Below the pieces are notes generated by a model. The model worked only from the letters and a program-made list of their open reading frames with translations. It made no database searches and was not told where the DNA came from. Both the position numbers and the translations under genes were made by a program. A DNA stretch of 64,000 nt, from the NCBI GenBank assembly GCA_965153355.1, contig OZ231127.1:15438001-15502000 (forward strand), read 5' to 3'. The stretch comes from Flaccisagitta enflata. Its lineage: Eukaryota > Chaetognatha > Sagittoidea > Aphragmophora. Shown piece after piece: positions 49,272 to 60,179 of the stretch (its first letter is position 1; every line of letters begins with the position of its first letter).

Positions 49272-49700
49272 TACACTTTTTTTTTTTATAAGAGACTTTT
49301 TTATAAGAGACATGAGGCTGAGATTCTCTGAAAATTTAAGAACAAAATAAGAGACAGTTCAGGCTGACATTTACCTCAGCCAAATTTTTTTGTTTTCCGT
49401 TATAAGAGAGAGTAGTAAAAGTAATAGTAGTAGAAGTTGTAGTTGTAGTAGTAGCAATAGTATTAATTGTAGAAGACTATGAGTTGTACAAGTAGTAGTA
49501 GAAGTAGTAGCAACATTTGTAGTAATAGTAGTAACATCAGTAGTAGTGATATAAGTATCAGTAATAATATCAGTAATAATAGATCAAGTCAGGGAAAAAT
49601 AAGAACAAGTTAAGAGAATTTGAGGCTGAGAATGACTTGAGATTTAAGAACACTCAGGCTGAGTTGAAAAAAGGTTGTCTCTTATAAAAAAAAAAGTGTA
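49272..49700. mobile_element. TA-flanked element inside Helitron-like copy 2
   Basis: 49274-49698, ends CACTTTTTTTTTTTATAAG and the inverse. Copy 1 (48186 on) shows the empty site AAATGAGCTAGATGAGCTA; here the element splits it at TA, with TA on both sides. The interior has AGT/TAG-rich sequence at 49405-49580. Confidence 0.75.
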
Positions 49701-49707
49701 GATGAGC

Positions 49708-51249
49708 TAAAGGTTAATTCCGCGCATCGGGGTCCGCCCAAAAAACCCTGACTCTCCACCATTGTAGCAGTGTCATCGCTTCTGCTGCTGCATTGAATAA
49801 GGTCACAAAGGCGGGGTGACATACCTAACTACCTGGTGCGCCATACCAAACCAATTTTTGCTCCTCCAACCGCCCCTATGGGGTCCAAAACAGGGGTAGA
49901 AGGGCCTTTTTTGGCCTGTCCCGATTTTGTCCCTGTAAGCAAAAAGCTAGTTTAAGCAATCAAAAAATGTCAAGCAGAGTCATCCAATAGCTTGTAAGCC
50001 ATCCCTATCCATCCATTGATATGTGCAAAAAATTTGAACTCAATAACTCAACTGTAAGACAAAAAAAAATGACTTAAAATTGTACTACTCTTCCCCTTCA
50101 TTTTTCTGTTATTTTTTTCTCAAAATGAGATAAGCCGACAGTTTTTTTTGTAAGCCTATGATTGTTCAAACATTAAGCATTTTTTCTTTTGTCATTGCAT
50201 TAACAACTAGTTGAACGACATTTCCTCCAAATTTCAAGGATTTTTTCCATTTCATTTTGGAGAAATCAACATTTTCCTAGAGCGTTACAATTCAAAGGTG
50301 CTCCTTGTTGGTAGTGTCACACTTGTGTCACACTATGATTCATACTCTGTCAAGGCATAGTAACATGATTAACGGAAAATTCATCTACATGATGAGAAAG
50401 ATGGTGAAATTCTGTACCTACATCTAAAATTTCAAGCCTTAACTCTAATTCGTTTGGTCACAATGAAATTACAAAGTTGATCAGTACTGAAATAGGGAGT
50501 GAATTGTAACGCTCGCCGACGAAGCCTCGTACTTAATTCTTTGTTTACACACAGCGCTTCTCACACAAAGGCGCGATGCTTTTGTGCCTCAATTTAGTAA
50601 AATTTCATAAAATTCAAATTGGTTTATCCCAAAAACTATTTGAGCTAGCCCAATGAAATTCTGCATGGTTGTTACCTAGATCAAGAGGGTTCTTCACCTA
50701 TATTCTGGTGTGTCTTAAAGAATGCCGAGGAGTCCCGACAGACCAACCAACCTACCAGAAAAAAAATTAAAAAAACGGCATAACTTTTGAAATAATTGTC
50801 CGATCTGGTTGAAATTTTGCATGAAGCTTCCGTTAAAGATATCTCGTCACTGGCATGAAACAGAGCTTAGCAAAAATTTTTTTCCTCCAACAGCCCACCC
50901 AGCCAGAAATGGTACTTATAGAGATTTTTTCAAAAAACTCAAATTTTTAAAAAAAAATTCAGAAACATGATCATACATGATTGCTTGAACATATTCATCA
51001 AAAATTTGACTGTCATATTGATTTCTTCATTGTATTTAACTAAATTTATTATTAGTACGCTTGCAAAAAAATGTGTAATTAGGCCTAATTTGTATGAAAA
51101 ATGAGCTCAGGTAAGAAAATCCAAGTATCAATTCATACATGATATAAGGTTAGCTACATGATGATGTATGGTTTTGTTCAATTTTCAACATTTCAAAATT
51201 GATGGATTTCACTCTGTCCACGGACCCTTTTCCATGACATTAACCTAAA
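49708..51249. mobile_element. 1.5-kb element with TAAA duplication inside Helitron-like copy 2
   Basis: 49712-51245, starting GGTTAATTCCGCGCATCGGG and ending with the inverse of GGTTAATGTCATGG. Longer inverted similarity is limited (GGGTCCG near both ends). TAAA flanks both sides (49708-49711, 51246-51249). Copy 1 reads GAGCTAAAATGCTCAAAAT, matching the flanks here once the element and one TAAA are removed. No ORF of note; superfamily undetermined. Confidence 0.65.
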
Positions 51250-52439
51250 ATATTCAAAATAATTCAACCAGTCAACCAGCTTTGCTCACTGACATGCTTT
51301 CTTGTATTTGCATGCTTAAATCAAAACATTAATTTATTCATCCTATTTAAAATCAGAGAAAAAGAGCAAGCTATATGAGCTAAATGAGCTAGAATACTTA
51401 AAAACACCCTCACAGATGAGCAGCTCTGCTCACTGATATGTTTTTTTATTTGCTTGCTTAATAAGTATGAAAATATTTATTCATTTATCGTATTTGAAAT
51501 CAGAAAGAATAGACTGAGCTAAGTGAGCTAAATAAGCTAAAATGCTCAAAAACGCCCTCACTGATGAGCAGCTGTGCTCATAAACATGTTTTTTTTTGTA
51601 TTTGCATGCTCAAGCAAACATAAATACACTCTTTTATTGATCCTACACAAAATCAGAAAAAATCAGAAAAAAATCCATATGAATTTTTCATAAATAAATC
51701 TTAAAAAAATCATAGCGTAAAAAATATTTGTCGTAGAGCATTCTGCTTGGCGCCAAATGAAAGAGAATTATCTAATCTACTTACCCTATCAATTTCGTTT
51801 GAGGGACCAATCGGTCAATGGAGATGCCCAATTTCCTAATAAGAAAATGAAAACCCTGTTTCTCTTGAATATGTCAAAAAGTCGAAGACTGACTTCGACT
51901 TTTTTCCCCGATCCTGCATGAAGTCAATTAAGGATCCACAATGCTTAAGATGTAGCGGAATAGCGAAAAAACGCCAACATTTTGACTCGGTTGCGCACCG
52001 ATGGATGCACCGACGGACTGACAGACCAACAAACCGAATGAATTACTTCCACTCATTCATTGTCTACATCCAGCCTCATTCTGATTTTTTTTAGTCGCGT
52101 GCATGCGACTCTATAACCCGCTGTTTGTCGGTGGGTCGGTGGGTCGGTCCTTCCGTGACTGCATGAAAATACAACGAGAGCAGTCGAAAAGAGTGAACCA
52201 AATCTATTGCAGTACCCCCTACAGCTCATACAGGTGGTGCTATACGGTCATGCAGGGTACCAATGGAAAGCCCATATTAATGCAAATGGCGCCATCAGAG
52301 CGATTTGGAAGATTCAGCCCCGTTCTTGATGTACAGCTCCTTAAAGGGTAATAATTTGTTGTTATGAAAAGTGTTGAAAAAAGCTCCTTTTTGGGCAGCG
52401 GCCCCAAAGGGCCGATGTCCTGTAGGACACAGGGGTGAA

Positions 52440-52653
52440 CCGTTACGTTATGACGTCGTTGCCTCTCCTCCAATTCGACGATCTTTAATCCTTGAGATTC
52501 GACGTCAGCCCTAATCTGCTCCGAAGTTGATTCGATATCGACGTAGGTGAGGAAAAAGTTTGTCGTCAAGTCAGCGCCTTTCCATGAGACAAGGCCCTGG
52601 CTCACTTTTCTACCCACAATGAGATTTTGCGGCTTTCTCGTTCGGTTGTTTCG

Positions 52654-52740
<87 letters not shown>

Positions 52741-53160
52741 TTGTTGTTGTTGTTGCCGTGGTTGCGGTATGTGTTGTTGTGGCTGTGGAAACCGATTAAG
52801 TGGATTGTTTTTTCGGGCAACGCTGCCATATCTGCTTCGTCGACCTCCGCCGGGAGTGTTTCGAGGTAACTGGTGGCTGCCACCATCGCCAGTGGTGGTG
52901 GCACCACCCTCACCTCCGCTGCCGCTGTTGGGACGAGAGTCGTGAACGCCACCATCGCCAATGGTGGTGGCGCCACCTCCTCCGCCGCTGCCAAGGGGGA
53001 GAGCACTGTGGCCGCCACCATCGCCAATGGTGGTGGCGCCACCTCCTCCTCCGCCGCTGCCGCCGCTGTTTGGAGCGTTGTGGCCGCCACCATCGCCAAT
53101 GGTGGTGGCGCCACCTCCTCCTCCGCCGCTGCCACTGCCGCCGCTGCCGCTAATCACTCC
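52440..53160 (-). pseudogene. ORF1/gag-like fragment with Gln run and Gly-rich coding minisatellite
   Basis: One open minus-strand frame covers this region. In order: about four Gly-rich units containing GGGGATTIGDGG (units of about 55-70 bp), a linker RRSRYGSVARKNNPLNRFP, a Gln run of about 30 from (CAA)n, then KPQNLIVGRKVSQGLVSWKG and FFLTYVDIESTSEQIRADVE followed by SQGLKIVELEERQRRHN. The last part resembles the RRM-like C-terminal segment of LINE ORF1 proteins (..FFVSRL.P.T....I...L); that match is recalled, not searched. The frame then runs into the GC-rich hairpin, so it has no natural end. Probably a captured retroelement fragment, not a host gene. Confidence 0.45.
52652..52757. repeat. 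(GTT)n microsatellite
   Basis: About 31 GTT units then TTTTTGTTG variants; it codes the Gln run on the minus strand. Confidence 0.95.
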
Positions 53161-53532
53161 AAGCGGGGCATCGGGTACCGCTGACCATGTGCGATCCTTG
53201 GATGACTTGTTTGCCTCTCTGAAGCCTGTATCTCGGTGAATAGGAGGAAATTGAGAAATCGCCTCGATGGCGCCACTTGTATAAACATAAGCATTTGATT
53301 GATACGCCACATAACCACATACCACCTCCTGTGTGGGCTGTAGAGGGTACTGCTATAGATTTGGGTGACTGCTCTCGTTTTATTTTCATGCAGTCTGTAG
53401 CTTTTTTTGGCGTTAATGTGCAGTTTTCGTGTCACTGCTCCTGCCAAAAATCTTGGTTAGCTTATTTCATCACTGCTCCTACCCAGTGCCCAACCACATT
53501 CGACTTGTATAGCCGTGTATCCGGCCTTGTTT

Positions 53533-54025
53533 TACACTTTTTTTATTTTATAAGAACGTCATTTTTTGAGCAAGCCTTCAATGTTCTTAAATTTTGAGCG
53601 GTTTCAAGGCTTGAATGTTCTTAAATTGTTCTTAATTTAAACACACTTTTTAACCTTCAATTAAGAACATTTTTAATTATTTTATGTTTGTTATTAGTAA
53701 GAAAATGAAGGAAAATGACAATGAAATAACAAAGCAGCAGGTTTAAACATTATAAGTGAATAAAAAGATTAATAAAAGTAGAAAGATATATACTATATAA
53801 AGTGGAACTTGATTTGCTGAACAGAGTCTCTTGATTTACAAAGAACAATCGATTGAAAAAAGCCCAGAGAAAAAATGTTCTTAAATTTTTAAGATTTTAA
53901 GCTTAATGTTCTTAAATTTTTGAAGAAATAAAGCCTTTGAATGTTCTTAGCATGTTCTTAAATTTTTGATGATTTGAAGCCTAACGTTCTTATAAACTTG
54001 GTTCTTATAAAATAAAAAAAGTGTA
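53533..54025. mobile_element. Intact TA-flanked element, TTCTTATAA family
   Basis: 53535-54023 (489 bp), ends CACTTTTTTTATTTTATAA and inverse, flanked by TA. Repeated ATGTTCTTAAATTTT motifs line both arms. It is the uninterrupted counterpart (reversed) of 47772-49097 and shows the empty site for the Helitron-like insertion. Confidence 0.8.
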
Positions 54026-54308
54026 TTGCCTGTTTGTTGCCTGTAAGTCTAGATTCGTCCACATGTTTGGGACCTTAACCCTTTTCTGTCGGTTGGTCGG
54101 TTAGTCGCTCCGTCCAACTGTCCATATTGCTGTCTTTAATTCAATCCACCAGTTATGATTAAGGAATTCCCGAACAAGTTCATGTTTGTGTGCGTCTGAA
54201 GAACGAATCTTTGAATTCCTGGGAAACTTGTTGATTCCCTTACCATTCTTTCAGTAACACTGCTAGCACTCAACGTCTTATCATATCATTGTTTCATTGC
54301 TCACTCAG

Positions 54309-54569
54309 ATCACCGACTGGCTTTCGAACCTCGGCGTCCCCTAAAAAACGTTACGTGTATGAGGGCGGTGGCGGCGGCGGTGGTGGTGGCGGCGGCGGTG
54401 GTGGAGGTGGTGGTGGCAGCGTGGGTGGTGGTGGTGGCCGCGCTTCCCCTCGCAATGCCTCCATCCGGAACAACGCTTCCCCTCGTAACTGCACGTCTCC
54501 TAGAAACGGCACTTCCCCTCGAACTCTCGACGCTCCCAAATTCATGCTCAGAAAGAAAAGCTCTTACAG
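54309..54569 (+). CDS. Gly-rich / SPR-repeat exon of the split gene
   Basis: From ATTGCTCACTCAG|ATC to CTTACAG|GTGAGT, both near-consensus. With one leading base it encodes SPTGFRTSASPKKRYVYE, a Gly run of about 18 with a Ser-Val break and a second Gly run, then RASPRNASIRNNASPRNCTS, PRNGTSPRTL and DAPKFMLRKKSSY. The repeated (A/T)SPRN motif is a potential proline-directed phosphorylation site. The Gly run is coded by mixed GGT/GGC codons (54362-54440). Ends in phase 2. Confidence 0.65.
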
Positions 54570-55300
54570 GTGAGTTTTTGGGGGACAACAAAAGAATTAT
54601 TTTTCTCGATTTGGAAATCTATCAATGAAAAAAGCAGGATCTTATCGGAAAAGACAGCCAATTGAATCAAACGGCTCTTGAAAGGTCATATTACGATATT
54701 GTTTTTCTATCTTTGGGCAAGAAATAAATTGAAACCAAAATACGTTTGCACCCTATTTTACACATTCTAAACAAAAAGGCATATTTGACATTTAACTTCC
54801 ATTGGAATTACTGTGGAGGCTCCATAAAGGGATTTCTTCAATGATTGTGAAATCCAAACTCTCAAATAACAAAATTTTGTTTTTTACAGACATAACAACA
54901 TAGTAATCTGCATTCAAAGATTTTTCTTAATCTTTCTTAATCATTGAAACGTCTCTGTAACAGTATTTTCTGATATTACATGGAGGTGCCTCTTTGGTGG
55001 GATTTACAGTACATAATTTGCATATTAGTGTCAATTCTCTGATGATGACCGTGGTAAATAAAATCATTGTTCTTTTTTTCCCGGGTTTCTATCTTGGTTT
55101 CCACTCCAAACGACCAGTGGTCGCCTTTGAGGGGATCAATGGTTTGCTGAAAAACAAATGAACACAACTGGGTGCCTTTTGTTTGCACTTACTGTTATCT
55201 TTACGGTCTTTTGACGAATTGAGATTTGTATGGATTAAAGACGTGTGAAAAAGAAAACATTCTGTACAAAGATTAACAAAAATATTTGATTACACTTTTC
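54570..55300. other. Intronic spacer, nothing recognised
   Basis: AT-rich; no repeat from the families above and no convincing exon. Confidence 0.4.
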
Positions 55301-55302
55301 TC

Positions 55303-55910
55303 TAACAGGGTGTCCAATAAATTTGGTAAAATTAAAAAAAAAAAACATCCAAAAACTATTCCTAGATGATTATTTCCATTGATAAAAGGGTCAACCTAGA
55401 AGCTTGATTGTTGGTGAAAATTCATTTCCTCACAGGCATCAAGAATCCATAGAATGACATCTGCACAAGGCAGGAAAGGTTCATCTGCAGTGGTCTTGAG
55501 AAAATTGGCTTTGATGGACCTTAGGAAATAGATAGATCTTTTGGATTATTTCAGCGGATTTTTTCAATGTCTTGATCCAATTTTGAGTCAGTAGGGCAGT
55601 CCTGCTTCAATAATGTGTATCCTTCTCTTTGTTGACTTTATAAGGCTACCAAATTTGATGTCATAGACAACTATATGGTCGCTATCCTTTACTATTTTTT
55701 GCCGGTAAAAATCCTGCAAAATTGGAAAGTTGGTCTCAAGCATAACTCTCCTCTTTTTTGAACCAAGGGAGTCCTTATGAGAAACTGTGCATTCTAACAT
55801 GTAATAGAACTAATTGGGAAGGTAAGTACCAAATTTCAGCTTACTGAGTCATCTAGAAGTTCAGTTTATGTGCAATTATGCTTTTACCAAATTTATTGGA
55901 CACCCTGTTA
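55303..55910. mobile_element. TA-flanked mariner-type element with ORF remnant
   Basis: 55305-55908 (604 bp). The ends ACAGGGTGTCCAATAAATTT and the inverse extend about 28 bp, with TA on both sides. On the minus strand 55800-55588 is a 70-codon frame (MLECTVSHKDSLGSKKRR...) followed by further protein-like but stop-broken sequence; it is not recognised as a DDE transposase. Confidence 0.7.
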
Positions 55911-55912
55911 TT

Positions 55913-56196
55913 AGTTGACTTTTTTGTTAGAGACATGCGCCTGAGATTTGCCAAAATTTCAAGAACACAATTAGAGATTTCGAGGAAATTTTTTTTTGTA
56001 GAATTTTCATCAGAATGAACGAATGAATGAATGAATGAATTGATCCATTCATCAAAGAAATTTAGGGTCGTTTTTTTTCCCAGCAATTGTTTTTTTTATA
56101 TCGACTGTGGAATTCACACTTTAAGGACAGCTAAGGAAATAGATAGTCCACGGGACCTGTTAAGACACTATAAATCTCATCAATAAAAAAAGTGTA
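55913..56196. mobile_element. Diverged relative of the 49274-49698 element
   Basis: GACTTTTTTGTTAGAGACAT and CTGAGATTTGCCAAAATTTC at the left resemble that element's left part; the right end is AATAAAAAAAGTGTA. Confidence 0.4.
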
Positions 56197-56376
56197 AATA
56201 CGAAATATCATCTTTTTCTAAACTAGTACAAAGACCTCAGCACTCTTAAAAGAGGTGCCAGGAACATGTAAGCCTCAGAAATGAAAATAAGGAGAGAGAC
56301 ATAAAGAAAAATGGAAAAAAAATGTAATCCTCATGGATTGATAATTATGAACTGTTTCCTTAATTTACTTTTTCAG

Positions 56377-56413
56377 CACGCGTTATGGAATTGGAAACAT
56401 ATGCCTTATTTAG
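56377..56413 (+). CDS. Possible terminal exon of the split gene
   Basis: A strong acceptor TTAATTTACTTTTTCAG precedes C-ACG-CGT; joined to the phase-2 end of the previous exon it reads SSYSTRYGIGNICLI and stops at TAG (56411-56413). An ATTAAA-type signal lies about 75 bp on. The exon is short, so chance cannot be excluded; the true next exon may lie elsewhere. Confidence 0.3.
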
Positions 56414-56733
56414 CAAATAGAATGCCAAATTAGCGATTCATTTTCGACGGTTACCTTGATGGGGTTTTACTTTCTTTGTTTAGTATTAAACAAAACAGCT
56501 CTTAAAAAGCTACGACCCAGTGAGTAACAATTGTGACAAGTTTACCCCAATGGATGATTAGTTTTTTTTTCTCAATATTACAACGGCGTTATTTGAATTA
56601 TTTCTGATGAAAATTGAAATAACCTTTTCAGATCGACATATTTTGGCTACTAAATGATGTTGAGTGCAAACATACTTGCATACATACTTTTGGTATTTTC
56701 TGGGGCTCCCCATGGACAAAGTGCCATAATTGG

Positions 56734-56959
56734 TTTTTAGTTACGGACAAAAAACTCTATAAGAGGCTTTGTTTGTCCGTCTGTTTGTCCCTCCTTCGGT
56801 CTGTCGGTCCGGGGTCATCGAGTTGAAAAGTGAGAAAACAAGCGTTTTAGATACTTCTTGTGTATGTTTTAGTATTGGGGATGGGTTGGGGTGTGGATGG
56901 GGGTTGGATGCCCCTACCCACCCGTCCGCAACGATATTGTGACCCCGCGTCACTTGTTC
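56734..56959 (-). mobile_element. Family A element, subfamily 2, reversed
   Basis: Palindrome-derived AGTTACGGACAAAAAACT (56739-56756), TATAAGAGGC and TTTGTCCGTCTGTTTGTCC; the other end, reversed, reads AACAAGTGACGCGGGGTCAC then GTTGCGGACGGGTGGG. Confidence 0.65.
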
Positions 56960-57013
56960 ATTGATTAGAATCTCAACTTATGAACGAGACTTAAAGTTAC
57001 AACTTGCCAATGA

Positions 57014-57230
57014 AACAAGTAACCCGGGGTTGAAAACTTGTCGCGGACAGGTGGGCATGGGCCTACAACTCCCGCCCCACACATACAAAAGTGCAGCATC
57101 TAATTCGAGAATTTACACTTTTCCAATCATGCGAGATGTACCGACGAACAGATGGACACTCGACCGAATGACGGACCAACAGATGGACGGACAAAGTCTC
57201 TGAAAGAGTCGCAATTCAGCGGCTAAAAAG
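57014..57230 (+). mobile_element. Family A element, subfamily 2, head-to-head with the previous copy
   Basis: AACAAGTAACCCGGGGTTG, TTGTCGCGGACAGGTGGGC, GACGGACCAACAGATGGACG and a decayed palindrome AGTCGCAATTCAGCGGCT (57207-57224) followed by AAAAA. Confidence 0.6.
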
Positions 57231-57330
57231 TGAAATCCAGCCGAAATGGTTGCTTGTGTCACTGTCAATGCAAACTCACGTGCAAGCCACTAAAACAACC
57301 ATGCTAAAAGGCTCTGGAGTCTGAAATTTT

Positions 57331-57385
57331 CAGTCGCGCAATCGCGATTCGACAAAACAGGCTTCGTCCGTCCGTTGGTCCGCTT
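57331..57385 (-). mobile_element. Family A palindromic end, reversed
   Basis: AGTCGCGCAATCGCGATTCG then CGTCCGTCCGTTGGTCCG. It runs into the (GT)n tract at 57412. Confidence 0.5.
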
Positions 57386-57411
57386 TAATTGAGAACTCTG
57401 AAAACGCACAT

Positions 57412-57595
<184 letters not shown>

Positions 57596-57866
57596 ACGCG
57601 CGAGTGCGTGTGTCTCTGTCTGAAATAGAGGGGGAGGGGGCGTAATCGTCCACGATAGTTTTGTAACCCGGGTTACATCTTTTGTATGGCGAATTTCCTA
57701 TTACCCAATAAGTTTCTCGACGATGTCGATGACAGCTTAAAAGCAAGAGAAAGAGAAAAACTGCGAGGTTTTTCCTCCGAAGAGAACCAAGCCAATGTTG
57801 GATGTCGATTGGTCGACCTGAAGCCATCACCCATCAACGCACTTCCGTTGCTGTCAATCGACAAAC

Positions 57867-58065
57867 AACAAGGCCGGATACACGGCTGGCCAAGTCGCGT
57901 GCGGGTGGGCAGGGGCAGTGATGAAAAAGACCAGCTAGGCAGTTGGGCAGGAGCTGTAACCCCAAAACCGCCCGTAAACGTCAAAAAAGCAAAGTGTCAC
58001 CGACCGACAGACGGACAGACAGACGGACAGAGTGGGTTGTAGAGTCGCGTGCACGCGACTAAAAA
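57867..58065 (+). mobile_element. Family A element, best short complete copy
   Basis: AACAAGGCCGGATACACGGC, subterminal AAGTCGCGTGCGGGTGGGC, GACAGACGGACAGACAGACG and a perfect 18-bp palindrome AGTCGCGTGCACGCGACT (58043-58060) followed by AAAAAC. About 200 bp. Confidence 0.75.
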
Positions 58066-58485
58066 CAAGAGAAATGGCCAATTTGGATCGCTTTGATTCC
58101 AAAGCAGGGGTGCACAGAAATTGCACAGCTTTTGATTTCTTCCCCGCCCCCGAAATCCTTGATTTTCTTCCCTACTCGGTACAAGTACAATTGATTGTCC
58201 TCCCCATACAGCCCCTATACAGTAATATTTTGGTTGAGATAGTGTGAATTTAAGTTGAAATAGCTAAATATTACTTTTTTGTACTGCCAAAAGTGTATAA
58301 TCTTCTTTGAATGATTCTTCTTTTTCACCCTTTGATTTCCTTCCATATTTTTAAATCCTTTGATTTTATTCTCCCCCTGCCGGGGAGGGGGGAGGGAATA
58401 TGCACCTACATACAGGCCTGATCCAGAGAGTTCCAAAACCAAAGGGAAGTCCACTTTGCTGAGTGGTTTTAGATCATAAAGAACA

Positions 58486-58665
58486 ACAACTTAAACCACA
58501 ACAAGTATTTCTTCCCCAATAACGACAACCGTAACAACCACAACTACGACAACCATGTCCACAAAAACTACAACAACGGCCACATAAACGACGACAACAA
58601 CAACAAAAACAACAACATCAACAACCACAACCACAACCACAACAACAACAGCTTTCGCCACCGTC
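58486..58665. repeat. Degenerate (CAA)n region
   Basis: ACAACAA/ACCACAA-rich sequence, followed by CTCCTCCTCC. Confidence 0.8.
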
Positions 58666-59118
58666 TTCTCCTCCTCCTCCTCCTTTCTGTTAATGAAACC
58701 GCGACCAACCTTTTCTTAAGACCATAATGACTTGCAAAAAACAAGTCAAGACCATCAAATTCTAGGTTAACGGTAGGATTGGGCAAAGTCAATGAATGTT
58801 AGTCATCAAATTCTCTTCTCAGAATCGTTAACATTCACCGATGGCGTCTCTTTCATTCTCGTTTTGGTTGCCCGAGCCGAAAGTCCGAATTCTTGGTCTA
58901 CCATTGCTTGGTTTTAAAGTCGCTGCTTTGGTTGGTCGAGCGGTTAGTGAATCAGTCCTTCTGTCTGTGAAAATTTGAATCTCTTGTTTTTTGGGTCGTT
59001 CAAACATTTTTTGGGCGTCATAAAGCACTTGGTTGCTTCTGTCGCTCTTTCCATCTGTCACAGTCCAGTCAGTGGGCAATTCAGTGCCATGCCATCGCCC
59101 TTGTAGTGGGGTAACATG

Positions 59119-59862
59119 TCGCCCAAGGGCAATATGTGGTCAGCGATACCCGTTGTCCTGCTTTGAGTGATTGTGAATTGGAGTGAGGGGGAGCAGGGCA
59201 GCGGCCCCAAAGGGGTCAAAGTCCTGTAGAACACAGGGGGACTTTTGTTCGTCCTTCCTGAAGAAGTGAATGAGATGCTATAGAGGGCTGACTGAAGGCC
59301 TTCAAGAGCCTAAAGTGATGTCCTGGAGGGCTGATGTAAGGCGTTATAATGCCAATCGGAAGCTTGAGATGGCTAACTTGAAGCTTGAGAGAGCTGGATT
59401 ATGGCTTGAAAGGTCAGAGAAATAAATTGAGGCTTAGATAGCTGACTCGAGGCCTGAGAGGCCAGGTTTGAGGCCTAAGAATTTAAATTTGAAGCGAGAA
59501 AATCCTAATTTGATACCTGAGAGGCCAGGTTTGAGGCCTGAGAGGTTGGATTTGAGGCCTGAGAAGTTGGATTTGAGGCCTGAGAGGTTGGATTTGAGGC
59601 CTGAGAGGCCGGATTTGAGGCCTGAGAGGCTGGATTTGAGGCCTGAGAGACCAGATTTGAGGTCTTAGAGGCCAGACTTGAGGCCTGAGGGGCCTGATGG
59701 GCCTGGGGGGGGGGGGGACAAACAAACAAACAAACAAACGGATGAACGAAAGTCCCCCTGAGTTCTACATGACTTCGTCCCCTTCGGGGCCGCTGCCCAA
59801 AAACCAGTCATTCAACTTTTCAAGGATTGCACATGGTCAGCTCCTTCAGCGGTGCCCGTTGG
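59119..59862. mobile_element. Family C element, copy 5
   Basis: Head GGTCAGCGATACCCGTTGTC, hairpin GGGCAGCGGCCCCAAAGG (59197 on), and a 21-bp minisatellite GATTTGAGGCCTGAGAGGTT (59455-59700). Then a G run, (CAAA)n, the inverted hairpin ending GGGGCCGCTGCCC at 59799, and an inverted partial head. Confidence 0.75.
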
Positions 59863-60179
59863 CCGGGTCGATGTCTGTGGCAATGTCGTTTGGTGAGTTT
59901 TGGAAATGCGTCTTTTGTTTCTCGTTTCCATTTTTTGTCACATGCATTGCCCTTTTTAATTTTTCCCGTCCGTAGTCTTACGGAGTTGATTTTTATTCTC
60001 TGTCGCTTCTTCGCTGCTGAAAATATGTGCGCGTTTTTTATCATTTTTTCCTTGTATTTTTATCGTTTTCGCGTCGTTTTATCGTTGTCGCGTCGTTTTT
60101 ATCGTTTTAGTCGCGTATTGTCTCAACTGTGGGATCATGTATTAATTTTTTCCCTCTTTCTTGTTCAATTTAGAGCCTT

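Larger units (their letters stand above)
49100..51911 (-). mobile_element. Helitron-like non-autonomous element, copy 2, carrying two insertions
   Basis: Minus-strand start TCGGGGAAAAAAGTCGAAGT, end CGCCATTACTAG (CTRR), lying between A (49099) and T (51912). Without the insertions at 49274-49700 and 49712-51249 its length is about 847 bp, collinear with copy 1 (837 bp). The hairpin near the end is weaker than in copy 1. Tandem AATGAGCTA units recur at 51255-51660. Confidence 0.65.
52393..53208 (-). mobile_element. Family C element, copy 4, with an ORF instead of the 21-bp minisatellite
   Basis: The hairpin GGGCAGCGGCCCCAAAGGGC is at 52393 and the head motif (reversed GGGTACCGCTGACCATGTG) at 53170-53190. 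The second hairpin is absent. Between them lies minus-strand open sequence described separately. Confidence 0.65.
52093..53531 (-). mobile_element. Large reversed family A element with a family C element in its loop
   Basis: Palindrome AGTCGCGTGCATGCGACT (52093-52110), a GTCGGTGG microsatellite and, at the other end reversed, AACAAGGCCGGATACACGGC. Inside, 52157-52340 is inverted relative to 53225-53400 (ACGAGAGCAGTC, CCAAATCTAT.GCAGTACCC), making a foldback. Family C copy 4 sits in the loop. Confidence 0.65.

Noticed and set aside
52240-53325. 361-codon minus-strand ORF as an intact host gene
   Set aside because: Its ends read through family C hairpin and head sequences and family A arms; only the centre looks like genuine coding, so it is described as a captured fragment.
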